From contig NZ_BOOC01000027.1 of NCBI RefSeq assembly GCF_016863035.1, positions 1-64,000 of the forward strand: DNA of 64,000 nucleotides, in the 5' to 3' direction. This document shows positions 34,793-42,423 of this stretch, piece by piece. The DNA is from Microbispora corallina. Lineage in GTDB: Bacteria > Actinomycetota > Actinomycetes > Streptosporangiales > Streptosporangiaceae. The position numbers and the translations under genes were made by a program. Below the pieces are notes generated by a model that was not told the DNA's origin, made no database searches, and saw nothing but the letters and a program-made list of their open reading frames with translations. Positions within the stretch are counted from its first letter, which is position 1; the number at the start of each line of letters is the position of its first letter.

Positions 34793-35287
34793 ATGAACGA
34801 GACCGACTCCGATTTCGTGGTGATGGCCTGGCGCGAGCTGCTCGCCCGCCACGCCCAGGTGTCCTGCGCCCTGGAACGGGAGCTGGGCGACAAGCACGGC
34901 CTCGGCGTGAGCGAGTTCGAGGTGCTGGAGCGCCTCTCGGAGAACCTGGCGACCTGCTCGTCCGACGGCAGGAGCCAGCTGCGCGTCCAGGAGCTCGCCG
35001 GTCAGGTCCACCTCAGCCAGAGCGCCCTGTCCCGGCTGATCGCGCGGCTGGAGCGTGACGGCCTCGTCGCCCGTGCGCTGTGCGAGGCCGACCGCCGGGG
35101 CGTGTTCGTCCACATCACCGACGAGGGCCGCAGGCGCCACGCCGCCGCCACCCCGACCCACCGGGCCGTCCTGGCCGCGCACCTGTTCCCGCACCTGGTC
35201 ACCGCGCAGGGCACGGCCGCCGGGACCTGCGCGGGCGAGTCCGCGCACACCGCCGCCGAGTCCTCCCCCACCACGGCCACCGCCTGA
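34793..35287 (+). CDS. MarR-family regulator of the adjacent MFS pump
   Basis: 164 aa from ATG 34793 (GGGAG 6 nt upstream; a leaderless ATG at 34754 would add 13 residues). Winged helix: LRVQELAGQVHLSQSALSRLIARLERDGLVAR recognition region and the wing EADRRGVFVHITDEGRRRH. The C-terminal dimer helices are shortened and end in a Thr/Ala/Ser-rich tail. It should bind the palindromes at 34699-34740 and control itself and the efflux gene. The inducer is unknown. Confidence 0.9.
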   Translation: MNETDSDFVVMAWRELLARHAQVSCALERELGDKHGLGVSEFEVLERLSENLATCSSDGRSQLRVQELAGQVHLSQSALSRLIARLERDGLVARALCEADRRGVFVHITDEGRRRHAAATPTHRAVLAAHLFPHLVTAQGTAAGTCAGESAHTAAESSPTTATA

Positions 35288-35326
35288 CCGCACCACGCCA
35301 CCGCGTGACCGCACCACGCCACCGCC
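35285..35326. repeat. 21-bp tandem duplication at the marR stop codon
   Basis: Two adjacent 21-bp units beginning TGACCGCACCACGCC, 20 of 21 identical. The first unit contains the marR stop codon. Confidence 0.85.
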
Positions 35327-35329
35327 CGA

Positions 35330-35358
35330 CCGCGCGCGGCGGCCCGCCACGCGCGCGG
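35330..35358. terminator. GC-rich hairpin between marR and deoA
   Basis: CCGCGCGCG / CGCGCGCGG, a 9-bp stem with an 11-nt loop, 8 nt from the deoA stop. Probably a convergent terminator. Confidence 0.5.
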
Positions 35359-35365
35359 CCCGAGG

Positions 35366-36652
35366 TCAGGCGGTGATGCGGTCGACGACCAGCGGGAGCA
35401 GGTCGTCCGAGACCGACTCCGCGATCTCGTAGGCGCCGTCGAGGGCCTGGAGGGCGCGCTCGAACCGGGCCGTCTCGTCGGCGTGCAGCGTCATCAGCGG
35501 CCGGCCCTCGCGGACGCGGTCGCCCGGCTTGGCGTGCAGCGTGATGCCCGCGCCCGCCGAGACCGGGTCCTCCTTGCGGGCACGCCCGGCGCCGAGCCGC
35601 CACGCGGCGACGCCCACCTTGAGGGCGTCCAGCGTGCCGAGCACGCCGGACGAGGGCGCGGTGACCTCGACGAACTCGGCCGCCTTCGGCAGGACCGCGT
35701 CGGGGTCCCCGCCCTGGGCCCGGATCATGCGCCGCCAGGCGTCCATGGCCGAGCCGTCCTTCAGGGCCTCCTCGGGGTCCTTCGCCCCCGCCACCCCGGC
35801 GGCCTCCAGCATCTCCCTCGCGAGCCGTACGGTGAGCTCGACCACGTCGGAGGGGCCGCCGCCGGCGAGGACCTCGACGGACTCCTCGACCTCCAGGGCG
35901 TTGCCCACCGCCCGCCCGAGCGGCCGGTCCATGGCGGTGAGCAGGGCCACGGTCCTGACCCCGGCGTCGGTGCCGAGGGCGACCATGGTGCGGGCCAGCT
36001 CGCGGGCGTCGGCCACGTTCTTCATGAACGCGCCCGAGCCCACCTTGACGTCGAGGACGAGCGACCCGGTGCCCTCGGCGATCTTCTTGGACATGATCGA
36101 GGAGGCGATCAGCGGGATCGACTCGACCGTGCCGGTCACGTCGCGCAGCGCGTAGAGCTTCTTGTCGGCCGGCGCGAGCCCGGCGCCCGCGGCGCAGACG
36201 ACCGCCCCGGACGCGCGGATGACCTGGAGCATCTCCTCGTTCGACAGCGAGGCCCGCCAGCCGGGGATGGCCTCCAGCTTGTCCAGCGTGCCCCCGGTGT
36301 GGCCGAGGCCGCGACCCGACAGCTGCGGGACGTACGCCCCGCAGGCCGCCACCAGCGGGGCGAGCGGCAATGTGATCTTGTCGCCGACCCCGCCGGTCGA
36401 GTGCTTGTCCGCGGTCGGGCGGTCGAGGGACGACCAGTCCATCCGCTCGCCCGACCGGATCATGGCCTGGGTCCAGTCCGCGATCTCCCGGCGGTTCATG
36501 CCGTTCAGCAGGATCGCCATCAGCAGCGCCGACATCTGCTCGTCGGCCACCCCGCCCCGCGTGTACGCGTCGACGACCCAGTCGATCTGGGCCGTGGACA
36601 GCTCCCCGCGGTCGCGCTTGGTGCTGATGATCTCGATCGCGTCGAACCCCAT
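35366..36652 (-). CDS. deoA: Thymidine phosphorylase
   Basis: 428 aa. Phosphate-binding KHSTGGVGDK at 83-92, GRGLGHTGGTLDKLEAIPG, and the pyrimidine-binding region with SIMSKKIAEGT (R/S/K contacts) and LDVKVGSGAFMK. It converts thymidine and deoxyuridine plus phosphate to the base and deoxyribose-1-phosphate. It is the last gene of the nucleoside importer operon. It starts 10 nt after the cdd stop, with GGGGAG as Shine-Dalgarno placed right after that stop. Confidence 0.95.
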   Translation of the reverse strand: MGFDAIEIISTKRDRGELSTAQIDWVVDAYTRGGVADEQMSALLMAILLNGMNRREIADWTQAMIRSGERMDWSSLDRPTADKHSTGGVGDKITLPLAPLVAACGAYVPQLSGRGLGHTGGTLDKLEAIPGWRASLSNEEMLQVIRASGAVVCAAGAGLAPADKKLYALRDVTGTVESIPLIASSIMSKKIAEGTGSLVLDVKVGSGAFMKNVADARELARTMVALGTDAGVRTVALLTAMDRPLGRAVGNALEVEESVEVLAGGGPSDVVELTVRLAREMLEAAGVAGAKDPEEALKDGSAMDAWRRMIRAQGGDPDAVLPKAAEFVEVTAPSSGVLGTLDALKVGVAAWRLGAGRARKEDPVSAGAGITLHAKPGDRVREGRPLMTLHADETARFERALQALDGAYEIAESVSDDLLPLVVDRITA

Positions 36653-36662
36653 GCTCGCTCCC

Positions 36663-37064
36663 CTATCGCGACAGGTCGTCCGGGCCGAAGGCGAACGGCA
36701 GGAAGTCCGCCATCCGCATCGGCCCCTCGGGCGTCTCCACCAGCAGGTCGCCGCCGCCGTGCTCGAAGAGCAGCTGGCGGCAGCGCCCGCACGGCATCAG
36801 CAGCTCCCCGTGGCCGTCCACGCAGGTGAACGCCACCAGGCGACCGCCGCCGCCGGCGTGCAGGGCCGACACCAGCCCGCACTCGGCGCACAGCCCCACG
36901 CCGTACGAGGCGTTCTCCACGTTGCAGCCGGTGACCATCCGGCCGTCGTCCACGAGGGCCGCGGCCCCCACGGGGAACTTCGAGTACGGCGCGTAGGCGT
37001 GGGCCATGGCCTCGCGCGCCTCGGCGCGCAGGGCCTCCCAGTCGATGCTCGCGGGTCCGGTCAT
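36663..37064 (-). CDS. cdd: Cytidine deaminase
   Basis: 133 aa, homotetrameric type. NVENASYGVGLCAECG with Zn ligand C59 and catalytic E61, and PCGRCRQ with C92 and C95. The N-terminal YSKFPVGAA is the substrate loop. It deaminates cytidine and deoxycytidine to uridine and deoxyuridine, which supplies DeoA. The ATG at 37064 overlaps the permease stop in ATGA, so it is co-translated with the importer. Confidence 0.95.
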   Translation of the reverse strand: MTGPASIDWEALRAEAREAMAHAYAPYSKFPVGAAALVDDGRMVTGCNVENASYGVGLCAECGLVSALHAGGGGRLVAFTCVDGHGELLMPCGRCRQLLFEHGGGDLLVETPEGPMRMADFLPFAFGPDDLSR

Positions 37065-38332
37065 GTCGTCTGCCCCCTCCGGTACGGCAGGCCGTCGGCC
37101 GCCGGCATGCGCAGCCGCTGGGACGCCAGCGACAGCACCAGCAGCGTGGTCAGGTGGGGGGTGAACGAGGTGAACTGCTCGGGGACCGTGTGGGTCAGGG
37201 CGAACACCACGAAGACGACGATCGCGCCGATCGCGGTGAACAGGGCCGCCCTGGTCCTGCGCTGCCGTACGAGCTGGTAGACCGCGACGGCGGCGAGCAG
37301 CAGGGCCACGACGAGCAGCAGCGCGTGCACCGAGGCGCCGCCCTGGCGCAACTGGAGGGCGTCGGTGTAGCCGAACAGGGTGGCGCCGCCGGCGAGCATG
37401 CCGGGACGCCAGTTGCCGAAGATCATCGCGGCGAGGCCGATGTACCCCCGGCCGCCCGTCTGCCCGTCCCGGTAGATCCCGGCGGCCACGATCGACAGGA
37501 ACGCCCCGCCGAGCCCGGCCAGGAAGCCGGAGACGAGCACGGCGAGCCACTTGTACAGGTAGACGTTGACGCCCAGCGACTCGGCGGCCACCGGCCGCTC
37601 GCCGCAGGCCCGCAGGCGCAGCCCGAAGGCGGTGCGCCACAGCAGGTAGAACGTCAGCGGCACGAGCAGGATCGCCAGGATCGTGAACGACGAGACGTTC
37701 TGGGTGACGCCCCGCAGGATCCCGGCCACGTCCGACAGCAGGAACCAGTGCCGGGCCTCCAGCGACCGCAGCGGGTCGCCGATCCCCGGGATGCCCAGCG
37801 TCGGCAGCGACGGCAGCGGCGGCGACTGCTTGGCGCCGCCGCCCGGCATGCCGTCGAAGACCAGCTTCGACAGGTACTGGGTGAAGCCGAGGCCCACGAT
37901 GTTGATCGCGACGCCCGAGATGATGTGGTCGACGCCGAACGTCACGGTCGCGACCGCGTGGACGGCGCCGCCCAGGGCCCCGCCGATCGCGCCCGCCAGC
38001 ACGCCGGCCCACGGGTTGTGGAACTGCAGGGCGCCCCACGCCCCGAACCAGGTGCCGAGGACCATCATGCCCTCGAGGCCGATGTTGACCACGCCGGCCC
38101 GCTCCGACCACAGGCCGCCGAGGCCCGCGAGGCCGATGGGCACGGCCAGGCCGAGCGCGGCGCTGACCGTGCCGGCCGAGGTGATGTCGTTGGCCCCGGT
38201 GACCACCCGGGCGACCGAGAGCAGCACGACCAGCCCGGCGATCCCCAGCAGCAGCACCGGCGTCGTCAGCCGGAACCGGCGCGCCGGCGGGGCGTCCACC
38301 GGGCGCCCCACGGAAAGGCCCGTCGCCGTCAT
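37061..38332 (-). CDS. Nucleoside ABC transporter permease (second)
   Basis: 423 aa, about 9-10 membrane helices, BPD_transp_2-type permease. GLWSERAGVVNIGLEGMMVLGTWFGAWG is the hallmark of NupQ/YufQ-type permeases, and AAGIYRDGQTGGRGYIGLAAMIFGNWRP is the coupling region. It forms a heterodimeric channel with the other permease and the 511-aa ATPase. Its ATG overlaps the stop of a 14-codon mini-ORF, and its stop overlaps the cdd start. Confidence 0.92.
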   Translation of the reverse strand: MTATGLSVGRPVDAPPARRFRLTTPVLLLGIAGLVVLLSVARVVTGANDITSAGTVSAALGLAVPIGLAGLGGLWSERAGVVNIGLEGMMVLGTWFGAWGALQFHNPWAGVLAGAIGGALGGAVHAVATVTFGVDHIISGVAINIVGLGFTQYLSKLVFDGMPGGGAKQSPPLPSLPTLGIPGIGDPLRSLEARHWFLLSDVAGILRGVTQNVSSFTILAILLVPLTFYLLWRTAFGLRLRACGERPVAAESLGVNVYLYKWLAVLVSGFLAGLGGAFLSIVAAGIYRDGQTGGRGYIGLAAMIFGNWRPGMLAGGATLFGYTDALQLRQGGASVHALLLVVALLLAAVAVYQLVRQRRTRAALFTAIGAIVVFVVFALTHTVPEQFTSFTPHLTTLLVLSLASQRLRMPAADGLPYRRGQTT

Positions 38333-38373
38333 GCCCGCTCCCCGCCTTCCGGCCGTGCGTACCGTGCGCTCAC
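38329..38373 (-). CDS. 14-aa mini-ORF linking the two permeases
   Basis: GTG at 38373 shares GTGA with the first permease stop, and TGA at 38329 shares ATGA with the second permease start. The peptide reads VSARYARPEGGERA. The last codons carry GGGGAG, the only good Shine-Dalgarno for the second permease. It fits a reinitiation bridge rather than a functional peptide. Confidence 0.45.
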   Translation of the reverse strand: MSARYARPEGGERA

Positions 38374-39494
38374 GCCGCCGCTCCCTCGGGTTCGGAGGGC
38401 GCCGCGAGCTGCCGGCTGACCCGGCGCTGCTCGGCGACGACCCGGTACCGGTGCACCAGCTCGTACGCGACGATCACGGAGAGCACGATCACGCCCTGCA
38501 TGATGGAGACGATCTCCTTGGAGATGTCGAGCAGCTGGAGGGCGTCCGACGAGCTGTCCAGGAAGCCCCACAGCAGCGCGCCGATGGCCATGCCGACCGG
38601 GTTGTTGCGGCCGAGCAGCGCGATCGCGATGCCCGTGAAGCCGAGCCCGGTCGGGAAGTTGTTGCTGTACTTGTACGACTGGCCGAGCAGCTCGGGCATG
38701 CCGCTCAGGCCGGCCACCGCGCCCGACATGATCATCGTGGCGACGACCATCTTCTTCACGCTGATGCCGCTGGCCACCGCCGCCGACTCGGACTTGCCGG
38801 TGGCCCGGAGGTCGAAGCCGAAGCGCGTACGGTTGAGCACCACCCAGTAGGCGATCCCCAGGACGACCGCCAGCACGAGGAAGCCGTTGACCAGCTGGGA
38901 CGTCCCCGCGATGAGCGGGATCCCGGGCACGTGCGCGTCGTCGGGGATCGGCCGGGTGCCGAGGTCGTTGCCGGTCAGCACGCCGAAGTAGTTGCTCACG
39001 AGCCAGGAGCCGATGCCGGTGGCGATGGCGTTCAGCATGATGGTCGAGATCACCTCGCTGACGCCCCGCCTCACCTTCAGCACGCCGGCGATCGCCGCCC
39101 ACAGCGCTCCGACGACCATGGCGCAGACGACGACGAGGATGATGTTCAGCACGCCGGGGAGCACGGCCGCGCCGCCCAGCCCGGCCGCGACGACGGCAGC
39201 GAGGCGGTACTGGCCGTCCACGCCGATGTTGAACAGGTTCATCCGGAAGCCGATGGCCACGGCCAGGGCGGAGATGTAGTACCCGATGGACGTGTTGAGG
39301 ATCAGGGCCATCGTGCGCGGCTGGGTGCCGTAGTCGGCGAGCGTGGTGAACGCCTCCACCGGCGCCTTCCCCGCGGCCAGCAGGACGGCCGAGGTGATGA
39401 GCACCGCGAAGACCACGGCGATGAGCGGCGCGGCGACGGCGAGCCAGCCGCCGAGCTTCACCCGGCCGAACACGCGGTCGAGGAAGGAGCTCAT
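38370..39494 (-). CDS. Nucleoside ABC transporter permease (first)
   Basis: 374 aa, about 9-10 membrane helices, NupP/YufP-type permease. RMNLFNIGVDGQYRLAAVVAAGLGGA is the conserved region and LRATGKSESAAVASGISV is the coupling segment (EAA-like loop). It pairs with the downstream permease. Its start at 39494 overlaps a 22-codon mini-ORF that carries GGGGAGGAGG just before this ATG. Confidence 0.92.
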   Translation of the reverse strand: MSSFLDRVFGRVKLGGWLAVAAPLIAVVFAVLITSAVLLAAGKAPVEAFTTLADYGTQPRTMALILNTSIGYYISALAVAIGFRMNLFNIGVDGQYRLAAVVAAGLGGAAVLPGVLNIILVVVCAMVVGALWAAIAGVLKVRRGVSEVISTIMLNAIATGIGSWLVSNYFGVLTGNDLGTRPIPDDAHVPGIPLIAGTSQLVNGFLVLAVVLGIAYWVVLNRTRFGFDLRATGKSESAAVASGISVKKMVVATMIMSGAVAGLSGMPELLGQSYKYSNNFPTGLGFTGIAIALLGRNNPVGMAIGALLWGFLDSSSDALQLLDISKEIVSIMQGVIVLSVIVAYELVHRYRVVAEQRRVSRQLAAPSEPEGAAA

Positions 39495-39559
39495 GCCGCC
39501 TCCTCCCCGGACGGCCCGGAGCCGGTCCGGCCCCTCATCCGTTGGCTGAGATCAGTCAT
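39491..39559 (-). CDS. 22-aa mini-ORF linking ATPase and first permease
   Basis: ATG 39559 overlaps the ATPase stop (ATGA) and TGA 39491 overlaps the permease start (ATGA). The peptide starts MTDLSQRMRGRTG, loosely like the MSERSER mini-ORF before add. It contains the Shine-Dalgarno GGGGAGGAGG for the permease. Confidence 0.5.
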   Translation of the reverse strand: MTDLSQRMRGRTGSGPSGEEAA

Positions 39560-41091
39560 GCGCCCTCCCCGGCGCCCGTCATGGCCGAGCCGAGCTGCTC
39601 GGGAGTCACGTTCGCGGGGTCGACGTCGGCCACGATCCTGCCGCGCAGGATCACCTTGAGCGAGTCGGACAGGCCGATCAGCTCGTCGAGGTCCGCGGAG
39701 ATCAGCAGGACGGCCAGGCCCGCCGCCCGCGCCGTCCGCAGGTGGTCCCAGATGGCCGCCTGCGCGCCGACGTCGACGCCGCGCGTCGGGTGGCTCGCGA
39801 TCAGCAGCACCGGGTCGCCGCTCATCTCGCGGCCGACGATCAGCTTCTGCTGGTTGCCGCCGGACAGCGCCGCGGCGTCCACGTCGATGCCGGGCGTGCG
39901 CACGTCGTACTCCTCGACGATGCGCCGCGTGTCGGCCCGCGCGCCGGCGCGGTCGATCCAGATGCCCTTGATGTTCGGACGGCGGGTCTGGTGCCCGAGG
40001 ATCCGGTTCTCCCAGAGCGGGGACTCCAGCAGCAGCCCGTGGCGGTGCCGGTCCTCCGGGATGTAGCCGATGCCGTCGGCGCGCCGCCGGAGGGTGGACC
40101 ACGAGGCGATGTCCGTGCCGTCGAGCGTCATCGAGGCGACCGTGCAGGGCCGCATGCCCATGATGGCCTCGACCAGCTCCGCCTGGCCGTTGCCCTCGAC
40201 GCCGGCGATGCCGAGCACCTCGCCCTTGTGGATGTCGAAGCTCACGCCGTCGACCACGGCCCGGCCGTCGGGCGTGCGCACGGTCAGGTCGCGCACCGAC
40301 AGCGCCACCACGTCGGTGACGGTCGACTCCCGGGTCTCGGGGCTGGGCAGCTCGCTGCCCACCATGAGCTCGGCGAGCCGCCGGGCGGTCACCTCCTTCG
40401 GGTCCACCGTCGCGACGGTGGTGCCGCGGCGGATCACCGTGATCGCGTCGGCCACCCGGAGGACCTCGTCGAGCTTGTGGGAGATGAACAGGATCGTCAG
40501 CCCCTGGCTGACGAGGCCGCGCAGGTTGTCGAACAGCTCGTCGACCTCGTGGGGCACGAGGACGGCCGTCGGCTCGTCGAGGATCAGGATGCGGGCGCCG
40601 CGGTAGAGGACCTTGAGGATCTCCACGCGCTGGCGGTCGCCCACGCCCAGGTCCTCGACGGCGACGTCGGGCTGGATGCCGAGGCCGTACGCGTCCGAGA
40701 TCTCCTTGATCCTGCTGCGGGCGGCGGCGAAGTCGAGGGCGATCCCGCCGCGGCGGGGCTCGCTGCCGAGCACCACGTTCTCCAGCACGGTCAGGTTGTC
40801 GGCCAGCATGAAGTGCTGGTGGACCATGCCGATGCCGGCGGCGATGGCGTCAGCGGGGGTGTGGAACCCGGCGGCCGACCCGTTGATCCGGATCTCGCCC
40901 TCGTCCGGGCGCTGCATCCCGTACAGGATCTTCATCAGCGTGGACTTGCCCGCGCCGTTCTCGCCGACGATGGCGTGGATCTGTCCCTTGGCGACGCGGA
41001 GATGGATGTCGCGATTGGCGACGACGCCCGGGAATCTCTTGGTGATCCCGTCGAGCTCTACTGCGGGTTCCGTGACGGTCGCGGCGGTAAT
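39556..41091 (-). CDS. Nucleoside ABC importer ATPase, apparent ATT start
   Basis: 511 aa if started at ATT 41091. Two ABC domains. NBD1 has GENGAGKST at 43-51, signature LGVGDRQRVEIL and LILDEPTAVLVPHE. NBD2 has a degenerate P-loop GVEGNGQAE and signature LSGGNQQKLIVGRE, as in NupO/RbsA-type sugar and nucleoside importers. There is no in-frame ATG, GTG or TTG between the preceding lipoprotein stop and the ATG at 40935. That ATG lies after Walker A and cannot be the real start. ATT at 41091 sits 5 nt after AAGGAGGAGG and gives the family length. It could be a true AUU start or an ATG-to-ATT sequence error. Confidence 0.85.
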   Translation of the reverse strand: MTAATVTEPAVELDGITKRFPGVVANRDIHLRVAKGQIHAIVGENGAGKSTLMKILYGMQRPDEGEIRINGSAAGFHTPADAIAAGIGMVHQHFMLADNLTVLENVVLGSEPRRGGIALDFAAARSRIKEISDAYGLGIQPDVAVEDLGVGDRQRVEILKVLYRGARILILDEPTAVLVPHEVDELFDNLRGLVSQGLTILFISHKLDEVLRVADAITVIRRGTTVATVDPKEVTARRLAELMVGSELPSPETRESTVTDVVALSVRDLTVRTPDGRAVVDGVSFDIHKGEVLGIAGVEGNGQAELVEAIMGMRPCTVASMTLDGTDIASWSTLRRRADGIGYIPEDRHRHGLLLESPLWENRILGHQTRRPNIKGIWIDRAGARADTRRIVEEYDVRTPGIDVDAAALSGGNQQKLIVGREMSGDPVLLIASHPTRGVDVGAQAAIWDHLRTARAAGLAVLLISADLDELIGLSDSLKVILRGRIVADVDPANVTPEQLGSAMTGAGEGA

Positions 41092-41149
41092 GGCGGCCTC
41101 CTCCTTGCGGAGTGCCTGGTTACAGACAGTGGTAGTGACAGTAGACCAA

Positions 41150-41178
41150 GGGGCCCGGGGGCGGTGCCACCGGGCCCC
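41150..41178 (-). terminator. Hairpin between the lipoprotein and ATPase genes
   Basis: Perfect 9-bp arms GGGGCCCGG / CCGGGCCCC around an 11-nt loop, just after the lipoprotein stop and before the ATPase. It probably acts as a partial terminator or 3' stabiliser that raises binding-protein output over the transporter. Confidence 0.65.
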
Positions 41179-41190
41179 ACGCGATGCAGG

Positions 41191-42255
41191 TCAGGTGCTG
41201 GGGACGGTGATCTCGCCGCTGATGATCTTCTGCTTGTAGTCGTCGATCTTCGACTTGATGTCGTCGATCTTGCCGCCGGTCGTGGAGTAGTCCACGCCGC
41301 CCGCCTTGAGGTCGTAGCGGGTCGGTCCGCCCTTGACGGTCCCGGCCGAGTAGTTCTTCAGGAAGTCGAAGACGGCGACGTCGACCTTCTTCAGCATCGA
41401 CGTGATGATGACGTCCTTGACCTTGTCGTACGCCGGGAGGGCCGCCTGGTCGGAGTCGACGCCGATGGCCATGGCGCCCGCGGCCTTGGCCGCCTCGAAG
41501 ACGCCGCCGCCGGAGCCGCCCGCCGCCTGGTAGACCACGTCGGCGCCCGCGTCGTACATGCCCTGGGCGGCGGTCTTGCCCTTGGCCGGGTCGCCGAAGC
41601 CGCTGAAGTCCGGCGGCTGGCTGAGGTACTTGGTCTGGATCTTGATGTCCGGCTTCACGGCCTTCGCGCCGGCCTCGTACCCGGCCTCGAACTTGTGGAT
41701 CAGCGGGACGTCCACGCCGCCGACGAAGCCGATGTTGCCCTTGGTGGACTTGAGCGCGGCCGCGACGCCGACCAGGAACGACCCCTGCTCCTCGGCGAAC
41801 AGCAGGTTCGTGATGTTGGCGCCCGTGGCCGCGTCGTCGTCGACGATGGCGAACTTGGTGTCGGGGAACTCCTTGGCGACCTTGGCCACCGAGGCGGAGT
41901 AGGCGAAGCCGACCGCGACGACCGGGTTGTACCCGCCGGTCGCGAGCAGGCGGAGCCGCTCCTCCTTCTGGGCGTCGGTCTCGCCCTGGGTGGCCTCGAG
42001 CTCCTTCTTGTCCACCCCCAGCTCCGAGACGGCCTTGTCCAGACCGGCGGCCGCCGCGTCGTTGAAGGAGCCGTCACCCCGGCCGCCGATGTCGTACGCC
42101 AGGCCGACCTTGATCTTGGCCGCGGCGGGCGCCGAGGAGGCGCCGGCCGACGAGCCCGTTGTCGTGGAGTCACTGCCCCCACAGGCGGCGGCGGCCATGA
42201 GCATGGCTCCCGCGGCAGTGGCGGCAGCCAGTTTGCTAACTCGATTGCGGAGCAA
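41191..42255 (-). CDS. BMP-family nucleoside-binding lipoprotein
   Basis: 354 aa from TTG 42255 (GGGGAG 8 nt upstream; no ATG or GTG fits). The lipoprotein signal ends MAAAACGG, with Cys at about residue 23. The Bmp/Med domain has VGLAYDIGGRGDGSFND (nucleobase loop), FAIVDDDAATGANITNLLFAEEQGSFLVG and GADVVYQAAGGSGGGVFEAA. Family members bind purine or pyrimidine nucleosides for ABC import. It has its own promoter (TATCTT with TTGGTC) and is followed by the hairpin at 41150. A paralogue lies directly upstream. Confidence 0.92.
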   Translation of the reverse strand: MLRNRVSKLAAATAAGAMLMAAAACGGSDSTTTGSSAGASSAPAAAKIKVGLAYDIGGRGDGSFNDAAAAGLDKAVSELGVDKKELEATQGETDAQKEERLRLLATGGYNPVVAVGFAYSASVAKVAKEFPDTKFAIVDDDAATGANITNLLFAEEQGSFLVGVAAALKSTKGNIGFVGGVDVPLIHKFEAGYEAGAKAVKPDIKIQTKYLSQPPDFSGFGDPAKGKTAAQGMYDAGADVVYQAAGGSGGGVFEAAKAAGAMAIGVDSDQAALPAYDKVKDVIITSMLKKVDVAVFDFLKNYSAGTVKGGPTRYDLKAGGVDYSTTGGKIDDIKSKIDDYKQKIISGEITVPST

Positions 42256-42333
42256 GGTGTGAACTCCCCTTCCGTGTCCCCGCCGTCCAACTTCCGTCGC
42301 ACGCACGCAGGAACGCACGGCAACCCTGCACGG

Positions 42334-42362
42334 AAGATAGTTGTTTGACCTGCATAGACCAA
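42334..42362 (-). promoter_or_regulatory. Promoter of the downstream BMP lipoprotein gene
   Basis: Minus strand: -35 TTGGTC (42362-42357), a 17-nt spacer, -10 TATCTT (42339-42334), about 80 nt upstream of TTG 42255. Confidence 0.5.
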
Positions 42363-42423
42363 ACCCGCACACCAGTCCGCAACATGTCCGTTATGGAGCT
42401 CTCGCCACCTCGTGACCAGGCAC

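Noticed and set aside
40933-40935. ATG 40935 as the start of the nucleoside importer ATPase
   Set aside because: It follows Walker A (GENGAGKST), so the product would lack its first ATP site. The conserved frame continues upstream to ATT 41091.
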